Position numbers and translations under genes: made by a program | DNA from: Shewanella marinintestina | GTDB taxonomy: Bacteria; Pseudomonadota; Gammaproteobacteria; Enterobacterales; Shewanellaceae | Length of the DNA stretch: 64,000 bases | Reading direction: 5' to 3' | Assembly: GCF_023283845.1 (NCBI RefSeq) | Contig: NZ_JAKILC010000012.1 | Location: 62,001 to 126,000, forward strand | Notes under the pieces: model-generated | Told to the model about the DNA's origin: nothing | The model's database searches: none | What the model saw: only the letters and a program-made list of their open reading frames with translations | Shown here: positions 34,462 to 46,153 of the stretch, piece by piece | Numbering within the stretch: position 1 is the stretch's first letter | Layout: each line of letters begins with the position of its first letter

Positions 34462-35175
34462 TTAATTCAAGCTCTTAATAATCACCTCTGCTGCGCTTTT
34501 TCCCCAGTCTTGATATATGGCTTGTCCCGGATGAAAGCCATCTTTTGCCATAGCGCTGGCATCAAGTTGATGGCCAAAATCAAGCAAGGTAAAGCAGCTA
34601 TTTTCTGCAGCTAACTTTTCTAGATAACGATTAAACTCATTGCTTCGCTTACCTAAAAACCAGCGTAGTGGCTGTGGTAAAACCGGAAAGTCTCCCATAG
34701 GCGGGACACGTGTTAACACTAAGCTTTGACAGTTTGCTTTAGTTGCAATCAATTCAATCAATACTTTTTGCTGCTTAATCCAGCGCTTTGCGGACAAAGG
34801 ACTTAATACATCATTAACGCCAAGCGAAACTATCACTACATCAAACCGCAATGACGGGGTTACGCTCAGTAACTGATCCAACATGCACGTTGCTTTTTCA
34901 GTGTTGCTACCAGATTTAGCCAACAACTGCCAATTTACTTGGTATTGGCGAGCAAGCTCTTTGACCACAACGCCTGTAAGTGCCTCTGATTGTTGAGCCA
35001 CTCCGACACCTGCTGCGGCTGAATCACCCAAAACCAAAACTGATAATGCACTGCCATCACCTGAAACACCGATACGCTCGCCAGCGGCCTCTGGTAGTCT
35101 TGGGGTATTTTGTTTGACTCTTTTGCCCTGTAAAAACAGCCAAGGCGCCAAAATGATAAAAACCAAATAATGCAT
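34462..35175 (-). CDS. SGNH/GDSL hydrolase family protein
   Basis: The 237-residue protein has an N-terminal hydrophobic helix (about residues 2-17) that may be a signal anchor. The SGNH blocks are present: LVLGDSAAAGVG with the nucleophile Ser52, VIVSLGVNDV with the Asn, and DGFHPG with the catalytic Asp/His near the C-terminus. It should hydrolyse esters or lysophospholipids in the periplasm; the substrate is unknown. It follows the antiporter gene by 33 bp on the same strand, so the two may share a transcript. Confidence 0.88.
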   Translation of the reverse strand: MHYLVFIILAPWLFLQGKRVKQNTPRLPEAAGERIGVSGDGSALSVLVLGDSAAAGVGVAQQSEALTGVVVKELARQYQVNWQLLAKSGSNTEKATCMLDQLLSVTPSLRFDVVIVSLGVNDVLSPLSAKRWIKQQKVLIELIATKANCQSLVLTRVPPMGDFPVLPQPLRWFLGKRSNEFNRYLEKLAAENSCFTLLDFGHQLDASAMAKDGFHPGQAIYQDWGKSAAEVIIKSLN

Positions 35176-35208
35176 TCTCTCTCCTTGAGCATTTTAGACA
35201 GACAAGAT

Positions 35209-37158
35209 CTATCCTTGCAGTAAAAAGATCTCAGCCTTTTCTATGCGTCTAGGCTTACCCAACAATATTAAAATATCACCGGACTTAATCTGCCAATCAA
35301 ACTCTGGGCTTTCGACCTCTGCCCCAGCCCTTCTAACTGCTCTTAACTCAACTCGTAGTTTTTCCCAAGGAATATCAGCCAATGTAAGCCCAACGGCATT
35401 AGCTCCCTTAGGTAAAGCTACAGCGTGCAATAACTCAAGGGTAAAGTCAGTCTCTGCCCCAGAAAAGAAGCCATGTAAGTATTGATAGTGATTACGACGT
35501 TCTATCTCAAGCCGCTTTAATATTCGTGCTAACGGCACGCCACATTGATACAAAACTTGGGAAACTAACATCAAGCTACCTTCCAAGGTTTCTGGAATAA
35601 CCTGGCTTGCCCCAGCCTCTTCTAGCGCTTCCATGCCGGAATCATCACGGGTACGTACTAAAATTTTTGCCTCTGGTGCTAGCTGTCGGCAAAGCGGCAG
35701 AACCTCCTCTAAGATCCGTTCACTACTAAAGGTAATGACAATCAACTTAGCATCGCGTACTTTAGCCTGCTTTAGAATGCTTCTTTTACACACATCGCCA
35801 AAGTAAACCGGCTCACCTGCAGTTCTCGCTTCAGACACCCTTGTTGGATCAAGGTCCAGCACCAAATAAGGAATAGCCTCTGTTTTCATAAAGCGTGCAA
35901 TCGTTTGCCCAACGCGGCCATAGCCTAAAATAAGCACGAGATCGTCTTTAGCGTCCACCGTCACATTCAAAGGCTCACTGGTACCTTTTTTAGGTTTGAG
36001 ACCTTGCAGCCTTCTGGCAATATCCACACTATGACGAACTAACCAAGGTGCAAGTGCCATCGAGAGCACTGCTACCATGACTAAAGTTGTACTGGTTTTG
36101 CTATCCAGCAACTGATAGTTAACTGCCAAAGCCAACACAACAAAACTAAATTCACCGACCTGGGCTAAACTCAGCGCTGTGGCGACTGAAGAGCGAAATG
36201 ACTCTTTAACAATCTTCAGCAAAGAGAAAATAACCAGTGCTTTACCTAGAATGACAGCAATAAGAATAAAGATGATCTGCCACCAGTACTGCGCAACCAA
36301 CTCAAAGTCGAGCAACATACCAATAGAGATAAAGAAGAGGCCCATCAACAAGTCTCTAAAAGGCCTAATATCAGCCTCAAGTTGACGCCGGTACTGGCTT
36401 TCACCTAATAGCATACCCGCCATAAACGCACCTAACGCCATAGACAAACCTAACCATTGAGTAATCGCGCCAGTGACTAAAGCCACAACTAATGTGGATA
36501 GTACAAACAGTTCATTGGAACGAGAGCGCGCCACTTCATCGAACAATTTGGGCAAGGCCCATTTACCAAATGCCATTAGCGCGATAAAAGCTAATACCCC
36601 TTTGAGCAAGGCGTAAACTACATCATTCCACAACAACGCTTCGCCATCACTGGCAAGTAAGGGGAGTAAGATTAATAACGGTACGACTGCGATATCTTGA
36701 AATAACAGCACACTAACTGATAGTTCGCCGTGTCTGCGCCTTAACCAGCCTTGTTCATTAAGGAGTTTAAGCACAATGGCTGTAGAGGACAAAGCAATTG
36801 CAGAGCCCACTACGACGGATTCTGTAACCGTAAGATTACATAACAATGCAATCCCCATACTCAGCAATGTGGTTACCACAACTTGTGCACTACCTAAGCC
36901 AAATACAGTGCGACGCATTGCCCATAATCGAGGCAAAGAAAACTCAAGGCCTAAGCTAAACATTAATAGTACGACGCCAAGCTCGGCAACCGATTGCATC
37001 TGATGTTGAGTAAACCAATGAAAACCGCTAGGGCCACTTATCACACCCGTCACCAAGTAAGCCAAAATTGCGGGTAACCCCGCACGCCTTAAGATCGCAA
37101 TCGACACGATAGCGATCACCAGCATCAGCAAAATTTGAATGAGAAAGCTGTGTTCCAT
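35209..37158 (-). CDS. CPA2-family monovalent cation:proton antiporter with RCK (TrkA-N/TrkA-C) domain, KefB-like
   Basis: The frame reaches 37188, but the ATG at 37158 is preferred: an AAGGAG lies about 12 bases upstream and none precedes the outer ATG; it gives 649 residues. About 12-13 membrane helices (residues ~1-385) form the CPA2 exchanger (ELGVVLLMFSLGLEFS, LSMALGAFMAGMLLGES). A cytosolic RCK_N domain with the nucleotide motif GYGRVGQ follows (~405-520), then an RCK_C domain (~560-640). It probably exports K+ or Na+ in exchange for H+, gated by a nucleotide or redox ligand. No KefF/KefG partner is adjacent. Confidence 0.92.
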   Translation of the reverse strand: MEHSFLIQILLMLVIAIVSIAILRRAGLPAILAYLVTGVISGPSGFHWFTQHQMQSVAELGVVLLMFSLGLEFSLPRLWAMRRTVFGLGSAQVVVTTLLSMGIALLCNLTVTESVVVGSAIALSSTAIVLKLLNEQGWLRRRHGELSVSVLLFQDIAVVPLLILLPLLASDGEALLWNDVVYALLKGVLAFIALMAFGKWALPKLFDEVARSRSNELFVLSTLVVALVTGAITQWLGLSMALGAFMAGMLLGESQYRRQLEADIRPFRDLLMGLFFISIGMLLDFELVAQYWWQIIFILIAVILGKALVIFSLLKIVKESFRSSVATALSLAQVGEFSFVVLALAVNYQLLDSKTSTTLVMVAVLSMALAPWLVRHSVDIARRLQGLKPKKGTSEPLNVTVDAKDDLVLILGYGRVGQTIARFMKTEAIPYLVLDLDPTRVSEARTAGEPVYFGDVCKRSILKQAKVRDAKLIVITFSSERILEEVLPLCRQLAPEAKILVRTRDDSGMEALEEAGASQVIPETLEGSLMLVSQVLYQCGVPLARILKRLEIERRNHYQYLHGFFSGAETDFTLELLHAVALPKGANAVGLTLADIPWEKLRVELRAVRRAGAEVESPEFDWQIKSGDILILLGKPRRIEKAEIFLLQG

Positions 37159-37361
37159 GGCGACTTGATACTCCTTAATCAAAGGCATTAGTCAAAATGC
37201 CGACACTGTTTTATTTCACCGATTTAACTAGAGAGTAACCTAATGACAAATAAAGACAAATATTATTGCCTCTTATAAAGGCACGCTTCTTGCTTGATAT
37301 TTTTATAAGAAAGTTAAAACACGGTTAAATGCCGCCGTTAAACACTGGGAGTAACTTAGCA

Positions 37362-38252
37362 ATGGAATTTGGTCTTGCTACCGAATCTTTTCCTATTGAA
37401 TATCGCAAGCCGATGGGAGTCTGTGCACCAGCACCGCAGGAGATTGACCTAGTCAATATTATCCAGCAGCTACACCAACATCTTGATCCGCGGACAGTGT
37501 TTGCCTGTTTTGGAAAAATAATGGGGCAACACTTGCCGCTTTATGGTGTCCGTTTAGATTATAAAGATTACCACTTTCATTGGGGGAGCCAAAAAGGGTA
37601 TGCCATAGAGCAACACTTAATGATTGCCGACTGTCAGTTCACTGTTAACTATAATCTAAAAGCCCCTTTGGTGCCCTCTCAAACCCAGAAGCTCAACCAA
37701 TTACAATCGCTTGTGCTACAACCACTATTTAACGCCATTCAATACAGAGAAATGTCACTGCAAGCCATGTATGACGCGCTAACTCAACTTGGAAATCGTC
37801 ATTATTACCAAGAAAGCTTGAAAAAAGAGATCGCTCGCGCTCAACGCCATAACAGCGATTTATCGTTAATTGCATTAGACTTAGATAATTTTAAGCAATT
37901 GAATGATGACCATGGTCATCCGCTTGGCGACAAGGCTTTGATTGAATTTGCCAGAATGCTCAATTCAACAATTAGAGATACAGATCAGGCTTTTAGAATA
38001 GGAGGAGATGAGTTTACACTGCTTATTCAAGCAAATGCTGAAGATGCTGCAATATTGTGCCAGCGCGTGCTCGATGCAGTTGCCACTCACCAATATTTAG
38101 ATAATTATCAGGTGCGCACCAGTATGGGGATCAGCCAATGGCGTGCTAATGACTCAGAACAAACATTTTATCAACGTGCAGATAATGCGCTCTACCTGGC
38201 TAAAGCTGCAGGTGGACAATGTTATCGAATACACAGTGGCTTATCGGGTTAA
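37362..38252 (+). CDS. GGDEF-domain protein, probable active diguanylate cyclase
   Basis: An ATG at 37362 has GGGAG ten bases upstream and gives 296 residues; an ATG 11 codons earlier lacks an RBS. The N-terminal ~125 residues form an unrecognised, GAF-like sensor region with no membrane segment. The C-terminal ~165 residues are a GGDEF domain with LTQLGNRHYY, LIALDLDNFKQLND, an intact GGDEF active site, and an RxxD inhibitory I-site (RDTD) five residues before it. It should make c-di-GMP from two GTP and be feedback-inhibited. The input signal is unknown. It is monocistronic. Confidence 0.92.
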   Translation: MEFGLATESFPIEYRKPMGVCAPAPQEIDLVNIIQQLHQHLDPRTVFACFGKIMGQHLPLYGVRLDYKDYHFHWGSQKGYAIEQHLMIADCQFTVNYNLKAPLVPSQTQKLNQLQSLVLQPLFNAIQYREMSLQAMYDALTQLGNRHYYQESLKKEIARAQRHNSDLSLIALDLDNFKQLNDDHGHPLGDKALIEFARMLNSTIRDTDQAFRIGGDEFTLLIQANAEDAAILCQRVLDAVATHQYLDNYQVRTSMGISQWRANDSEQTFYQRADNALYLAKAAGGQCYRIHSGLSG

Positions 38253-38467
38253 TAGCACTCTAAACAGTAAATAGTATTCTGATGAATTAAAGGCAGTTTA
38301 TTGAGTTAATAGTGTTTTAGTGAATGAGGCCAACTCATTAAACCTGTTACAGAACAGGCTATCGACTCTGAATAAACACTGCTCATCAACAGATCCCTGC
38401 CAAAATTAAGCTTTGAACGTTAGCCAGTAATATTGCTCAATTATAGATAGCTCAAACAAAAGCACAT

Positions 38468-39883
38468 TTAAGTGTTATTTAAACTCAGTGCTAAGCCTGT
38501 CTCACCTGATGTAGCTATGGCAGACTTTTCAATCCAAAACCCTATAGCGGCAACCAGTTTACCGTTATAACACAGCAGTGGTACGTGTCCTCGTTTCCAT
38601 GGAGGTAATTCTAGCTCTTGCCAGATTTTTTTTAGCTCTCGACCCTTACTGCGAAAATGTGGGTGACTACGAGTACTTCCCGGCAAAGCGTATACAATGG
38701 ACACCAGCTCTGTTGGCAATGGTAATCTCAACAATGGCTCTAAATCAGCTGCTATATACTTGCCTAATAAGCGTTGACCAGAAGGCAAGTCAATTCCATT
38801 ATGTATCACCTCATCCAGCTTTATCTCTTCAAGCATTTCAACTTTATGTAAAGGTTTAAGTGAGTGAATACTCTCTGCTAAAAAATAGGCGTTATTTTTA
38901 AAACGCCGAATAACCACATCAGCTAAACGCACCTCTATATTGGCATCCTCTTTGGCATCCAATAGTTGAGATAAAATTTGCTCGCCCTGTATTTTTGATG
39001 GTGGTGCAAAACCAAGTTGCTCCATGTGCCCACGCAATAGTAGCGATTGCCAAGCATTAGAGAAAGTCGCTAACTTAATGACTTCAAGGACGTTATCCAC
39101 ACCTATTAACTTTTGTACTTGCGGTAAACGTTTTACAGTTTCTTCTTCAAGTACTGATTGTTGCAATGCACATAGTTCGGCGCTGCGGCTGGCAGTAGCA
39201 GCTATGGCACTCCAACGTTGCTTAAGTTTGGGGATGATATCTAAACGCAGAAAATTTCTATCGTACTTACCATCAAAGTTACTTTCATCTTGAATATGCC
39301 CAATATTATGCTGTGCTGCATAACCTTCGATTTGATCTTTACTGCAGTCAAGCAAAGGCCTTACCAACCATTGCTGTTGATTGACACGCTGCACCTTGCC
39401 CATAGCAGACAAGCCTTTTGGACCTAGACCGCGCTTAAGGGCCAGTAATACAGTTTCAAGCTGATCATCTTGATGATGCGCAGTCATTAGAATATCGTTC
39501 ACTGAAAGCTCGGCTAATAAAGCCTGATAGCGTACATTTCTGGCTTCAGCTTCAATGCTGGTTCTAGGCGCGAGATTAACTTGCACGTACTTAATCACGC
39601 ATGGCAAGTTGTAGCTTTTAGCTTGTAATAAGCAGTGGTCAACCCAGCTATTTGCATTAGTACTTAGGCCGTGATGGACATGTACCAACAGGCACTCGTA
39701 AGCCGAGTTTATTTGGGCAAACTGACCTAAACCATACGCGAGGATCTCAGAATCGACTCCCCCACTATAGGCCAATACCAATTTACGTTTAGGCTGCTTA
39801 CCAATCGCAACAGACTCAGTCGAACTCACATTTGGGGCCGGCAGCAGTGCTAAGCAATTTTGGATAAGTGAAGTTATATTCAT
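38468..39883 (-). CDS. tilS: tRNA(Ile)-lysidine synthase
   Basis: The 471-residue protein has the PP-loop ATPase motif SGGVDS at residues 40-45, the HHQDDQLET segment and a C-terminal TilS domain with LRSHPHFRSKGRELKKIWQELELPPWKRGHVPLL. TilS converts C34 of the CAU-anticodon tRNA(Ile2) to lysidine with ATP and lysine, an essential step for reading AUA codons. It starts 17 bp after dnaE, so it ends the housekeeping operon. Confidence 0.96.
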   Translation of the reverse strand: MNITSLIQNCLALLPAPNVSSTESVAIGKQPKRKLVLAYSGGVDSEILAYGLGQFAQINSAYECLLVHVHHGLSTNANSWVDHCLLQAKSYNLPCVIKYVQVNLAPRTSIEAEARNVRYQALLAELSVNDILMTAHHQDDQLETVLLALKRGLGPKGLSAMGKVQRVNQQQWLVRPLLDCSKDQIEGYAAQHNIGHIQDESNFDGKYDRNFLRLDIIPKLKQRWSAIAATASRSAELCALQQSVLEEETVKRLPQVQKLIGVDNVLEVIKLATFSNAWQSLLLRGHMEQLGFAPPSKIQGEQILSQLLDAKEDANIEVRLADVVIRRFKNNAYFLAESIHSLKPLHKVEMLEEIKLDEVIHNGIDLPSGQRLLGKYIAADLEPLLRLPLPTELVSIVYALPGSTRSHPHFRSKGRELKKIWQELELPPWKRGHVPLLCYNGKLVAAIGFWIEKSAIATSGETGLALSLNNT

Positions 39884-39900
39884 CTTAAAAAGCCATTTAC

Positions 39901-42900
39901 TTAAAAAACAATCTTGACCTGACCAGAACCCGTTAACGACTCAAGTGCTAACATAAGCTCGTCTGTCGGGTTGACTCGCCACTCATCCCCCAGAGTAAAC
40001 TGAGCTTTTGATTGTGGTTGAGCATAGTTAATCAATACCGGCACGGCACCTGCTTTCCAGGGCTCTACCGCAGATTTGAATTCATTTAACCATTGCTCAT
40101 TGACCTTGTCTGACTGCATTTCAATCTCAACGGCATTGGCAAAATGGCTACGCGCCTCCCCCATATCAATAATATTACGTGCGGTCATTCGATTACCACC
40201 AGAAAAGTCGTCAAAGCTGACTTCGCCTTCGATAATCAAAATACGGTCTTTTTCGAGCAAGTGATTAAATTTCTCGAATGCTTCAGTAAATAACATGATC
40301 TCTAAACGCGCACTCTTGTCATCAAGCGTCACAAGCCCCATTTTTGAGCCACGTTTTGTCATCATCACACGTGTCGCAACCACTAGACCTGCGGCTTTCA
40401 TGGTCTTGCCGCGATCTGTCGGATGTACATCTTTCAATCGACCAGATGTATAATGTTTTAGCTCTTTCAAATACTGATTAATGGGGTGACCCGTGAGGTA
40501 TAAACCTAGGGTATCTCGCTCACCTTCAAGCCACACTTTATCTGGCCAAGGTGTGCATTCAACAAACTGCTGTTTACTATCTTCTGGCTCACTATTGAGC
40601 AAACCAAACATATCGTGCTGACCGATAGCTTCGGCTTTAGCATGTTGATCTGCTGCGCGAATGGCCTCTGGCAAGGTCGCCATCATGGCTGCGCGGTGCG
40701 GACCTAAGTTATCCAGCGCACCAGCGCAAATCAGCTTCTCAATCACTCTGCGATTAAGCTTTTTAAGATCGATTCGAGCACAGAAATCAAATAGATCTAT
40801 AAATGGCCCGTTTTCACGTGCTTTAAGAATAGAATCAACCGGGCCTTCACCCACGCCTTTAACCGCACCAATTCCGTAAACAATATTTAAGTCGTCATCG
40901 ACGGTAAATCTAAATAAGCCCTTGTTCACATCAGGTGGTAGCAACGGCATTCCCATGCGCTCACATTCATCCACCAAGGTGACAATCTTATCCGTGTTAT
41001 CCATATCGGCTGACATTACCGCTGCCATAAACTGGGCAGGATAGTGAGTTTTTAGCCAAAGCGTTTGATAGGAAACTAACGCATAAGCAGCTGAGTGAGA
41101 TTTGTTAAAACCGTAACCCGCGAATTTTTCCACCAAGTCGAAAATCTTCATCGACAGTGGACCATCTACGCCGTTTTCAATCGCGCCAGCTTCAAACGTA
41201 CCGCGCTGCTTAGCCATCTCTTCTGGCTTTTTCTTACCCATAGCACGACGAAGCATATCCGCGCCGCCCAAGGTGTAACCAGCAAGTACCTGAGCAATCT
41301 GCATCACCTGCTCTTGATACAAGATAATGCCGTAAGTCGGTGACAGTAGCTCTTTTAACGATTCATGCTGATATTCAGCATCTGGATACGATACTTCCTC
41401 ACGACCGTGCTTACGCTCGATAAAGTTATCTACCATGCCCGATTGCAGTGGACCGGGTCTAAACAGTGCCACTAGTGCAATCATGTCTTCGAAGCAGTCT
41501 GGCTGAAGACGCTTAATCAGGTCTTTCATACCGCGAGATTCCAGCTGGAATACCGCAGTTGTTTCATATCGTTGAAGTAACTTAAAGCATTTAGGATCCG
41601 TAAGCGAAATAGATTCTATGCGAACCCGCTCTTCTCCATTTTTATCTTTAACGCTATTCACCATCTGTAGCGCCCAGTCAATAATGGTGAGCGTTCGTAG
41701 ACCCAAGAAATCGAACTTAACCAGGCCTGCGGTTTCAACGTCGTTCTTATCGAACTGAGTGACAGGGTTTAAACCTTCGGTATCACAATAAATTGGCGAA
41801 AAGTCTGTGATTTTGGTTGGTGCGATAACCACACCACCGGCGTGCTTACCGGCGTTACGGGTCACACCTTCCAAGATTCGGCACATGTCGATAAGATCTT
41901 TTACTTCTTCATCGCCATCGTAAGATTCTTGCAGCCCCGGCTCAACTTCAAACGCCTTAGCCAGAGTCATACCTGGCTCGGCTGGGATCATCTTCGAAAT
42001 ACGGTCAACAAAACCGTATGGATGGCCTAGTACACGACCCACGTCTCGAATTACCGCTTTAGCCGCCATAGTACCGAACGTAATGATCTGTGATACCGCG
42101 TCACGGCCGTAAAGCTCTGCTACGTGATCGATCACTTCATCGCGTCTATCCATACAGAAGTCGACGTCGAAGTCGGGCATAGATACACGTTCCGGGTTCA
42201 AGAATCGCTCGAACAGTAAGTCATATTCGAGTGGATCCAGATCGGTAATTTTAAGGGCGTAAGCCACCAAGGAACCCGCACCAGAACCACGACCAGGTCC
42301 AATTGGGATATCGTTGTCCTTACCCCACTGGATAAACTCCATTACGATGAGGAAGTAACCAGGGAACCCCATTTGGTTGATAACTTTGAGCTCTACATCA
42401 AGACGCTCATCATATTCGGGGCGCTTTTCTGCGCGCTCTGCAGGATCTGGGAACAGAAACTCTAAGCGCTCTTCTAGGCCTTTTTCAGACACATCAACCA
42501 AGAAGTCTTCAATGGTCAAATCACCTGTCGGAAAGTTAGGTAAGAAGTATTCATGCAAGCGCACAGTTACGTTACAACGCTTAGCAATCTCAACCGTGTT
42601 TTGAATGGCTTCAGGAATGTCTTCAAACAGTTCGCACATCTCTTCACTGCTTTTAAAATATTGCTGGTCGCTATATTTTTTGGGACGACGTGGATCGGCA
42701 AGGGTAAAACCGTCGTAAATGGCTACGCGGATCTCGTGAGCATCAAACTGCTCAGGCTTATTAAATACCACTTGGTTAGTCGCAACCACCGGGAGGCCTT
42801 TTTGCTCTGCAAGTTCAACGGCCATATGCAAATAGCGCTCTTCGTCAGGACGACCGGTGCGTAGCAGCTCTAAATAATATCTATCAGGAAAGTGGGTTTG

Positions 42901-43371
42901 ATAAAACTCAATTAAATTATCAACTTGCGCTTTGTTTTCTTTTAATAGCGCGCGACCAACATCACCGTCTTTAGCACCAGACAGTAAAATCAAACCCTCG
43001 CTATATTTTGCCAGCCATTCATGATCGATAACCGCTTTGTCATTGATATTACCGCGTAAGTATGCGTCGCTGATCAATAACGTTAAATTCGAGTAACCAG
43101 TATTATCCATCGCAAGTGCGGTGATCGAGCAAAACTCATCAAACCCAGGCACTTGAACCCAAAAGTCAGTACCAATAATTGGCTTGATACCGTTGCCATG
43201 ACTAGCCTCGTAAAACTTTACTAAACCGCACATATTCGTCTGATCTGTTAGGGCGACGGCAGGCATTCCAAGTTCGGCCACTTTTCCTAGAATAGGCTTA
43301 ACCTTAGAGAGTCCATCAGACATGGAAAAGTCGCTATGAACGCGTAAATGCACAAAACGTGGATCAGACAT
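39901..43371 (-). CDS. dnaE: DNA polymerase III alpha subunit
   Basis: The open frame reaches 43434, but the conserved start [20 protein letters not shown] lies at 43371, giving 1156 residues (E. coli 1160). The order is N-terminal PHP domain ([14 protein letters not shown]), polymerase palm with [16 protein letters not shown] and the catalytic [16 protein letters not shown], fingers, tandem HhH, OB fold (~residues 990-1070, [16 protein letters not shown]) and the C-terminal tau-binding region. It is the replicative polymerase. It lies downstream of rnhB and immediately upstream of tilS. Confidence 0.98.
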   Translation of the reverse strand: MSDPRFVHLRVHSDFSMSDGLSKVKPILGKVAELGMPAVALTDQTNMCGLVKFYEASHGNGIKPIIGTDFWVQVPGFDEFCSITALAMDNTGYSNLTLLISDAYLRGNINDKAVIDHEWLAKYSEGLILLSGAKDGDVGRALLKENKAQVDNLIEFYQTHFPDRYYLELLRTGRPDEERYLHMAVELAEQKGLPVVATNQVVFNKPEQFDAHEIRVAIYDGFTLADPRRPKKYSDQQYFKSSEEMCELFEDIPEAIQNTVEIAKRCNVTVRLHEYFLPNFPTGDLTIEDFLVDVSEKGLEERLEFLFPDPAERAEKRPEYDERLDVELKVINQMGFPGYFLIVMEFIQWGKDNDIPIGPGRGSGAGSLVAYALKITDLDPLEYDLLFERFLNPERVSMPDFDVDFCMDRRDEVIDHVAELYGRDAVSQIITFGTMAAKAVIRDVGRVLGHPYGFVDRISKMIPAEPGMTLAKAFEVEPGLQESYDGDEEVKDLIDMCRILEGVTRNAGKHAGGVVIAPTKITDFSPIYCDTEGLNPVTQFDKNDVETAGLVKFDFLGLRTLTIIDWALQMVNSVKDKNGEERVRIESISLTDPKCFKLLQRYETTAVFQLESRGMKDLIKRLQPDCFEDMIALVALFRPGPLQSGMVDNFIERKHGREEVSYPDAEYQHESLKELLSPTYGIILYQEQVMQIAQVLAGYTLGGADMLRRAMGKKKPEEMAKQRGTFEAGAIENGVDGPLSMKIFDLVEKFAGYGFNKSHSAAYALVSYQTLWLKTHYPAQFMAAVMSADMDNTDKIVTLVDECERMGMPLLPPDVNKGLFRFTVDDDLNIVYGIGAVKGVGEGPVDSILKARENGPFIDLFDFCARIDLKKLNRRVIEKLICAGALDNLGPHRAAMMATLPEAIRAADQHAKAEAIGQHDMFGLLNSEPEDSKQQFVECTPWPDKVWLEGERDTLGLYLTGHPINQYLKELKHYTSGRLKDVHPTDRGKTMKAAGLVVATRVMMTKRGSKMGLVTLDDKSARLEIMLFTEAFEKFNHLLEKDRILIIEGEVSFDDFSGGNRMTARNIIDMGEARSHFANAVEIEMQSDKVNEQWLNEFKSAVEPWKAGAVPVLINYAQPQSKAQFTLGDEWRVNPTDELMLALESLTGSGQVKIVF

Positions 43372-43534
43372 AATATGGAGTATCTTTCTTTTTGATAGAT
43401 GAAGACTGCTAGTCAATCTTACAGGGTAAAACATGGGCCAACAGCAAACAAGTTAAACTATTAGCCCAGATGAGAGATGTGTTAGTTTTCGCCCAAGTTA
43501 GCGATTAACTAAGCTAAGTACTAGGTCTTAACGA

Positions 43535-44161
43535 CTAGCCGCCCTGCTTTGCTTCTAAAGCTTCACGAACAGGCCTAAAGCTCTTACGATGCTCTGATAA
43601 CACGCCGTGCTGAGCAAGTGCTTCAAAGTGCGCTTTAGTTGGATAACCTTTATGCTTATCAAAGCCGTATGCTGGATATTGAGCAGCAAGAGCATCCATC
43701 TCACGATCTCGAACCACTTTTGCAATAATCGAAGCCGCACTTATCGCATCAATTAAGCCGTCGCCTTTGATGATAGCGTGACTTTCCACCCCAAAATCTG
43801 GCGTGCGATTGCCATCGACTAATACACTGCTAGGTTTAATAGTAAGTCCTGCTACTGCGCGCTGCATCGCCAGCATAGTCGCATGCAAAATATTAAGCTC
43901 ATCAATCTCAACTGGGCTCGCAGAACCGACACTAACACTCAAGGCTTTTTGCTGAATTTGCTCGAACAATAGTTCGCGCTTTTTCTCCGACAATTTTTTA
44001 GAATCATTTAATCCTTCTATCGGATTATTCGGGTCTAAAATAACTGCTGCGGTAACTACATTGCCGATTAGTGGACCACGACCCACTTCATCGACGCCGG
44101 CATACTGACCAATACAGATCTCAGCAACCTGCTCAGGAGTAATTCCTTTAATTACAGCCAT
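43535..44161 (-). CDS. rnhB: Ribonuclease HII
   Basis: The 208-residue protein is RNase HII, which nicks at single ribonucleotides in DNA. The acidic metal-binding residues are visible: D24 and E25 in GVDEVGRGP, the Asp in [20 protein letters not shown], and the [13 protein letters not shown] segment. It overlaps lpxB by one base (TAATG) and is followed by dnaE after about 160 bp, the order seen in E. coli. Confidence 0.97.
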   Translation of the reverse strand: MAVIKGITPEQVAEICIGQYAGVDEVGRGPLIGNVVTAAVILDPNNPIEGLNDSKKLSEKKRELLFEQIQQKALSVSVGSASPVEIDELNILHATMLAMQRAVAGLTIKPSSVLVDGNRTPDFGVESHAIIKGDGLIDAISAASIIAKVVRDREMDALAAQYPAYGFDKHKGYPTKAHFEALAQHGVLSEHRKSFRPVREALEAKQGG

Positions 44162-45312
44162 TACGCAGACTCCTCAATCAATTTAATTACAGCATCTGCC
44201 GCACGAGCACTGGCATCACAACGCAATGATTGATGCATTTGCATAAAGCGATCATAAGTCGGTGTGAAATCGTTATCGAGTTGAACACCAACTGCCATAG
44301 CAATTTTTTCTGGCGTGCAATCGGCTTGAATAAGCTCTTCAATCACATCGTCATCGGCGAGTAAGTTTGGCAATGAGTAACGCTTGGTCAGCATCATCCC
44401 TTTAGCAATCCGGTACGTTATTGGGCTAACGCGGTACGCCACAACCATAGGTCTTTTAACTAACATAGCTTCAAGTGTTGCAGTGCCGGAAGCTAGCAGT
44501 ATGCAATCGGCAGCACTCATGACTTCACGAGACTGGCCTTCTACTAAATGGATCTCTAGATCTGGAGCATGTTCACGTAATGCTTCCTCAAACTGTTCAC
44601 GACGCTTTTGATTAACTAACGGCGTGACAAATTTGATATCCGGATAACGCTGCTTTATTAGGCTTGCAGCTTTAACAAAAGGTTCTGCAAGCTGTTTTAA
44701 CTCCCCACCTCGAGATCCTGGTAAAATCGCCAAGTATTCTGCGCTTTGATCGAGTTCAAGTAGCTTTCGCGCTTGTACCTTATCATTCTCAAGTGGAATA
44801 TCGTCTGCCAAGGTATGACCTACAAAGGTGCAAGGTACTTGGTGCTCATCATAAAACGCTTTTTCAAAAGGTAATAAAGACAATACCATATCAGTTGCTT
44901 TGGCAATTTTGAAAATACGCTTTGGTCGCCATGCCCACACTGACGGACTAACATAATGCACGGTTTTAATGCCGCGTTGCTTTAGTTTAAGCTCAAGGCC
45001 AATATTAAAATCTGGAGCATCGATACCAATAAAGCAATCGGGATTAATTTCAGTTAGCTTTACGATCAAAGTTTTGCGAACTTTTAGCAATCTAGGCAAA
45101 CGAGAAAGCACTTCCACAATCCCCATTACCGCCAATTCTTCATATGAAAAAATAGATTCAAAACCTAGTGCTTCCATACGCGGGCCACCAATGCCAACAA
45201 ACTTAGCATCAGGATAATTAACTTGCAGCGCTTTAATTAAGCCTGCCCCCAAGATATCGCCTGAGATCTCTCCGGCAACCATAGCAAAAATACGAGGATT
45301 GTTTGAACTCAT
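44161..45312 (-). CDS. lpxB: Lipid-A-disaccharide synthase
   Basis: The frame extends to 45423, overlapping lpxA, but the conserved family start [26 protein letters not shown] is at 45312, giving 383 residues. LpxB (GT19) transfers 2,3-diacylglucosamine-1-phosphate from UDP to lipid X, forming the disaccharide of lipid A at the inner membrane. Seen motifs: [51 protein letters not shown]. It follows lpxA and overlaps rnhB by one base. Confidence 0.97.
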   Translation of the reverse strand: MSSNNPRIFAMVAGEISGDILGAGLIKALQVNYPDAKFVGIGGPRMEALGFESIFSYEELAVMGIVEVLSRLPRLLKVRKTLIVKLTEINPDCFIGIDAPDFNIGLELKLKQRGIKTVHYVSPSVWAWRPKRIFKIAKATDMVLSLLPFEKAFYDEHQVPCTFVGHTLADDIPLENDKVQARKLLELDQSAEYLAILPGSRGGELKQLAEPFVKAASLIKQRYPDIKFVTPLVNQKRREQFEEALREHAPDLEIHLVEGQSREVMSAADCILLASGTATLEAMLVKRPMVVAYRVSPITYRIAKGMMLTKRYSLPNLLADDDVIEELIQADCTPEKIAMAVGVQLDNDFTPTYDRFMQMHQSLRCDASARAADAVIKLIEESA

Positions 45313-45382
45313 AAAGTGACGTCTATCATTATTGGTAGGATGGAAATAAAGAACCCGCTTTGACACGGGTTCGATAACTTGC

Positions 45383-46153
45383 TTAGCGGATGATTCCTCG
45401 TTGAGAGGAGGCAACAAATTCAATTAACATTTGAACTTGTTCGTCATCAACTGCAGCCTCTTTAAGCTGCTCAATCGCTTCTGCAACGGTTAAGTTGCTA
45501 CGGTATAGCGTCTTATAGGCTCTGCGGACTGAAAGCTGAGATTCTTTTGAGAATCCACGGCGCTTTAACCCTTCGATGTTCAATCCTCGAGGGATTGCTG
45601 GCGAACCAGACGCCATCACAAATGGTGGAACATCATTTAAGATTAGCGAACTACCCGCCGTAAAGGCGTGAGCACCAATGTGAACAAATTGGTGTACACC
45701 AGTCATACCGCCCAAAATAGCCCAGTCACCAACGTGCACGTGGCCCGCGATTGACGCGTTATTAGCCATAATCACGTTGCTACCTACAACACAGTCGTGT
45801 GCAATATGCACATACGCCATAAATAGGTTGTTTGAGCCAATACGCGTTTCCCACTCATCTTGAGTAGTACCGCGGTGAATGGTTACTGACTCACGAATAA
45901 CGTTATTGTCACCAATAATTAATCGTGTCGCTTCACCAGCAAACTTCTTGTCTTGGCAATCTTCGCCAACTGAAGCAAATTGGTAAAACTTATTGCCTTT
46001 ACCGATAACCGTTGGACCTTTCACAACAACGTGTGAGCTAAACCAACAGTCATCACCGATCTCAACATCGGCACCAATGTAAGTCCAAGGACCAATAGTA
46101 ACATTGTTACCAATTTTGGCATCCGGGTGGATATAAGCTAATTTATCAATCAC
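45383..46153 (-). CDS. lpxA: UDP-N-acetylglucosamine O-acyltransferase
   Basis: The 256-residue LpxA starts at a GTG that overlaps the TGA of fabZ by four bases (GTGA). The left-handed beta-helix is clear from repeats such as [26 protein letters not shown], and the catalytic region [24 protein letters not shown] contains the conserved His. It performs the first step of lipid A synthesis, placing a 3-hydroxyacyl chain from ACP on UDP-GlcNAc. It lies between fabZ and lpxB. Confidence 0.98.
   Translation of the reverse strand: MIDKLAYIHPDAKIGNNVTIGPWTYIGADVEIGDDCWFSSHVVVKGPTVIGKGNKFYQFASVGEDCQDKKFAGEATRLIIGDNNVIRESVTIHRGTTQDEWETRIGSNNLFMAYVHIAHDCVVGSNVIMANNASIAGHVHVGDWAILGGMTGVHQFVHIGAHAFTAGSSLILNDVPPFVMASGSPAIPRGLNIEGLKRRGFSKESQLSVRRAYKTLYRSNLTVAEAIEQLKEAAVDDEQVQMLIEFVASSQRGIIR

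Noticed and set aside
45313..45423. N-terminal extension of lpxB into lpxA
   Set aside because: The conserved LpxB N-terminus begins at 45312; the extension is unlike the family and overlaps lpxA.
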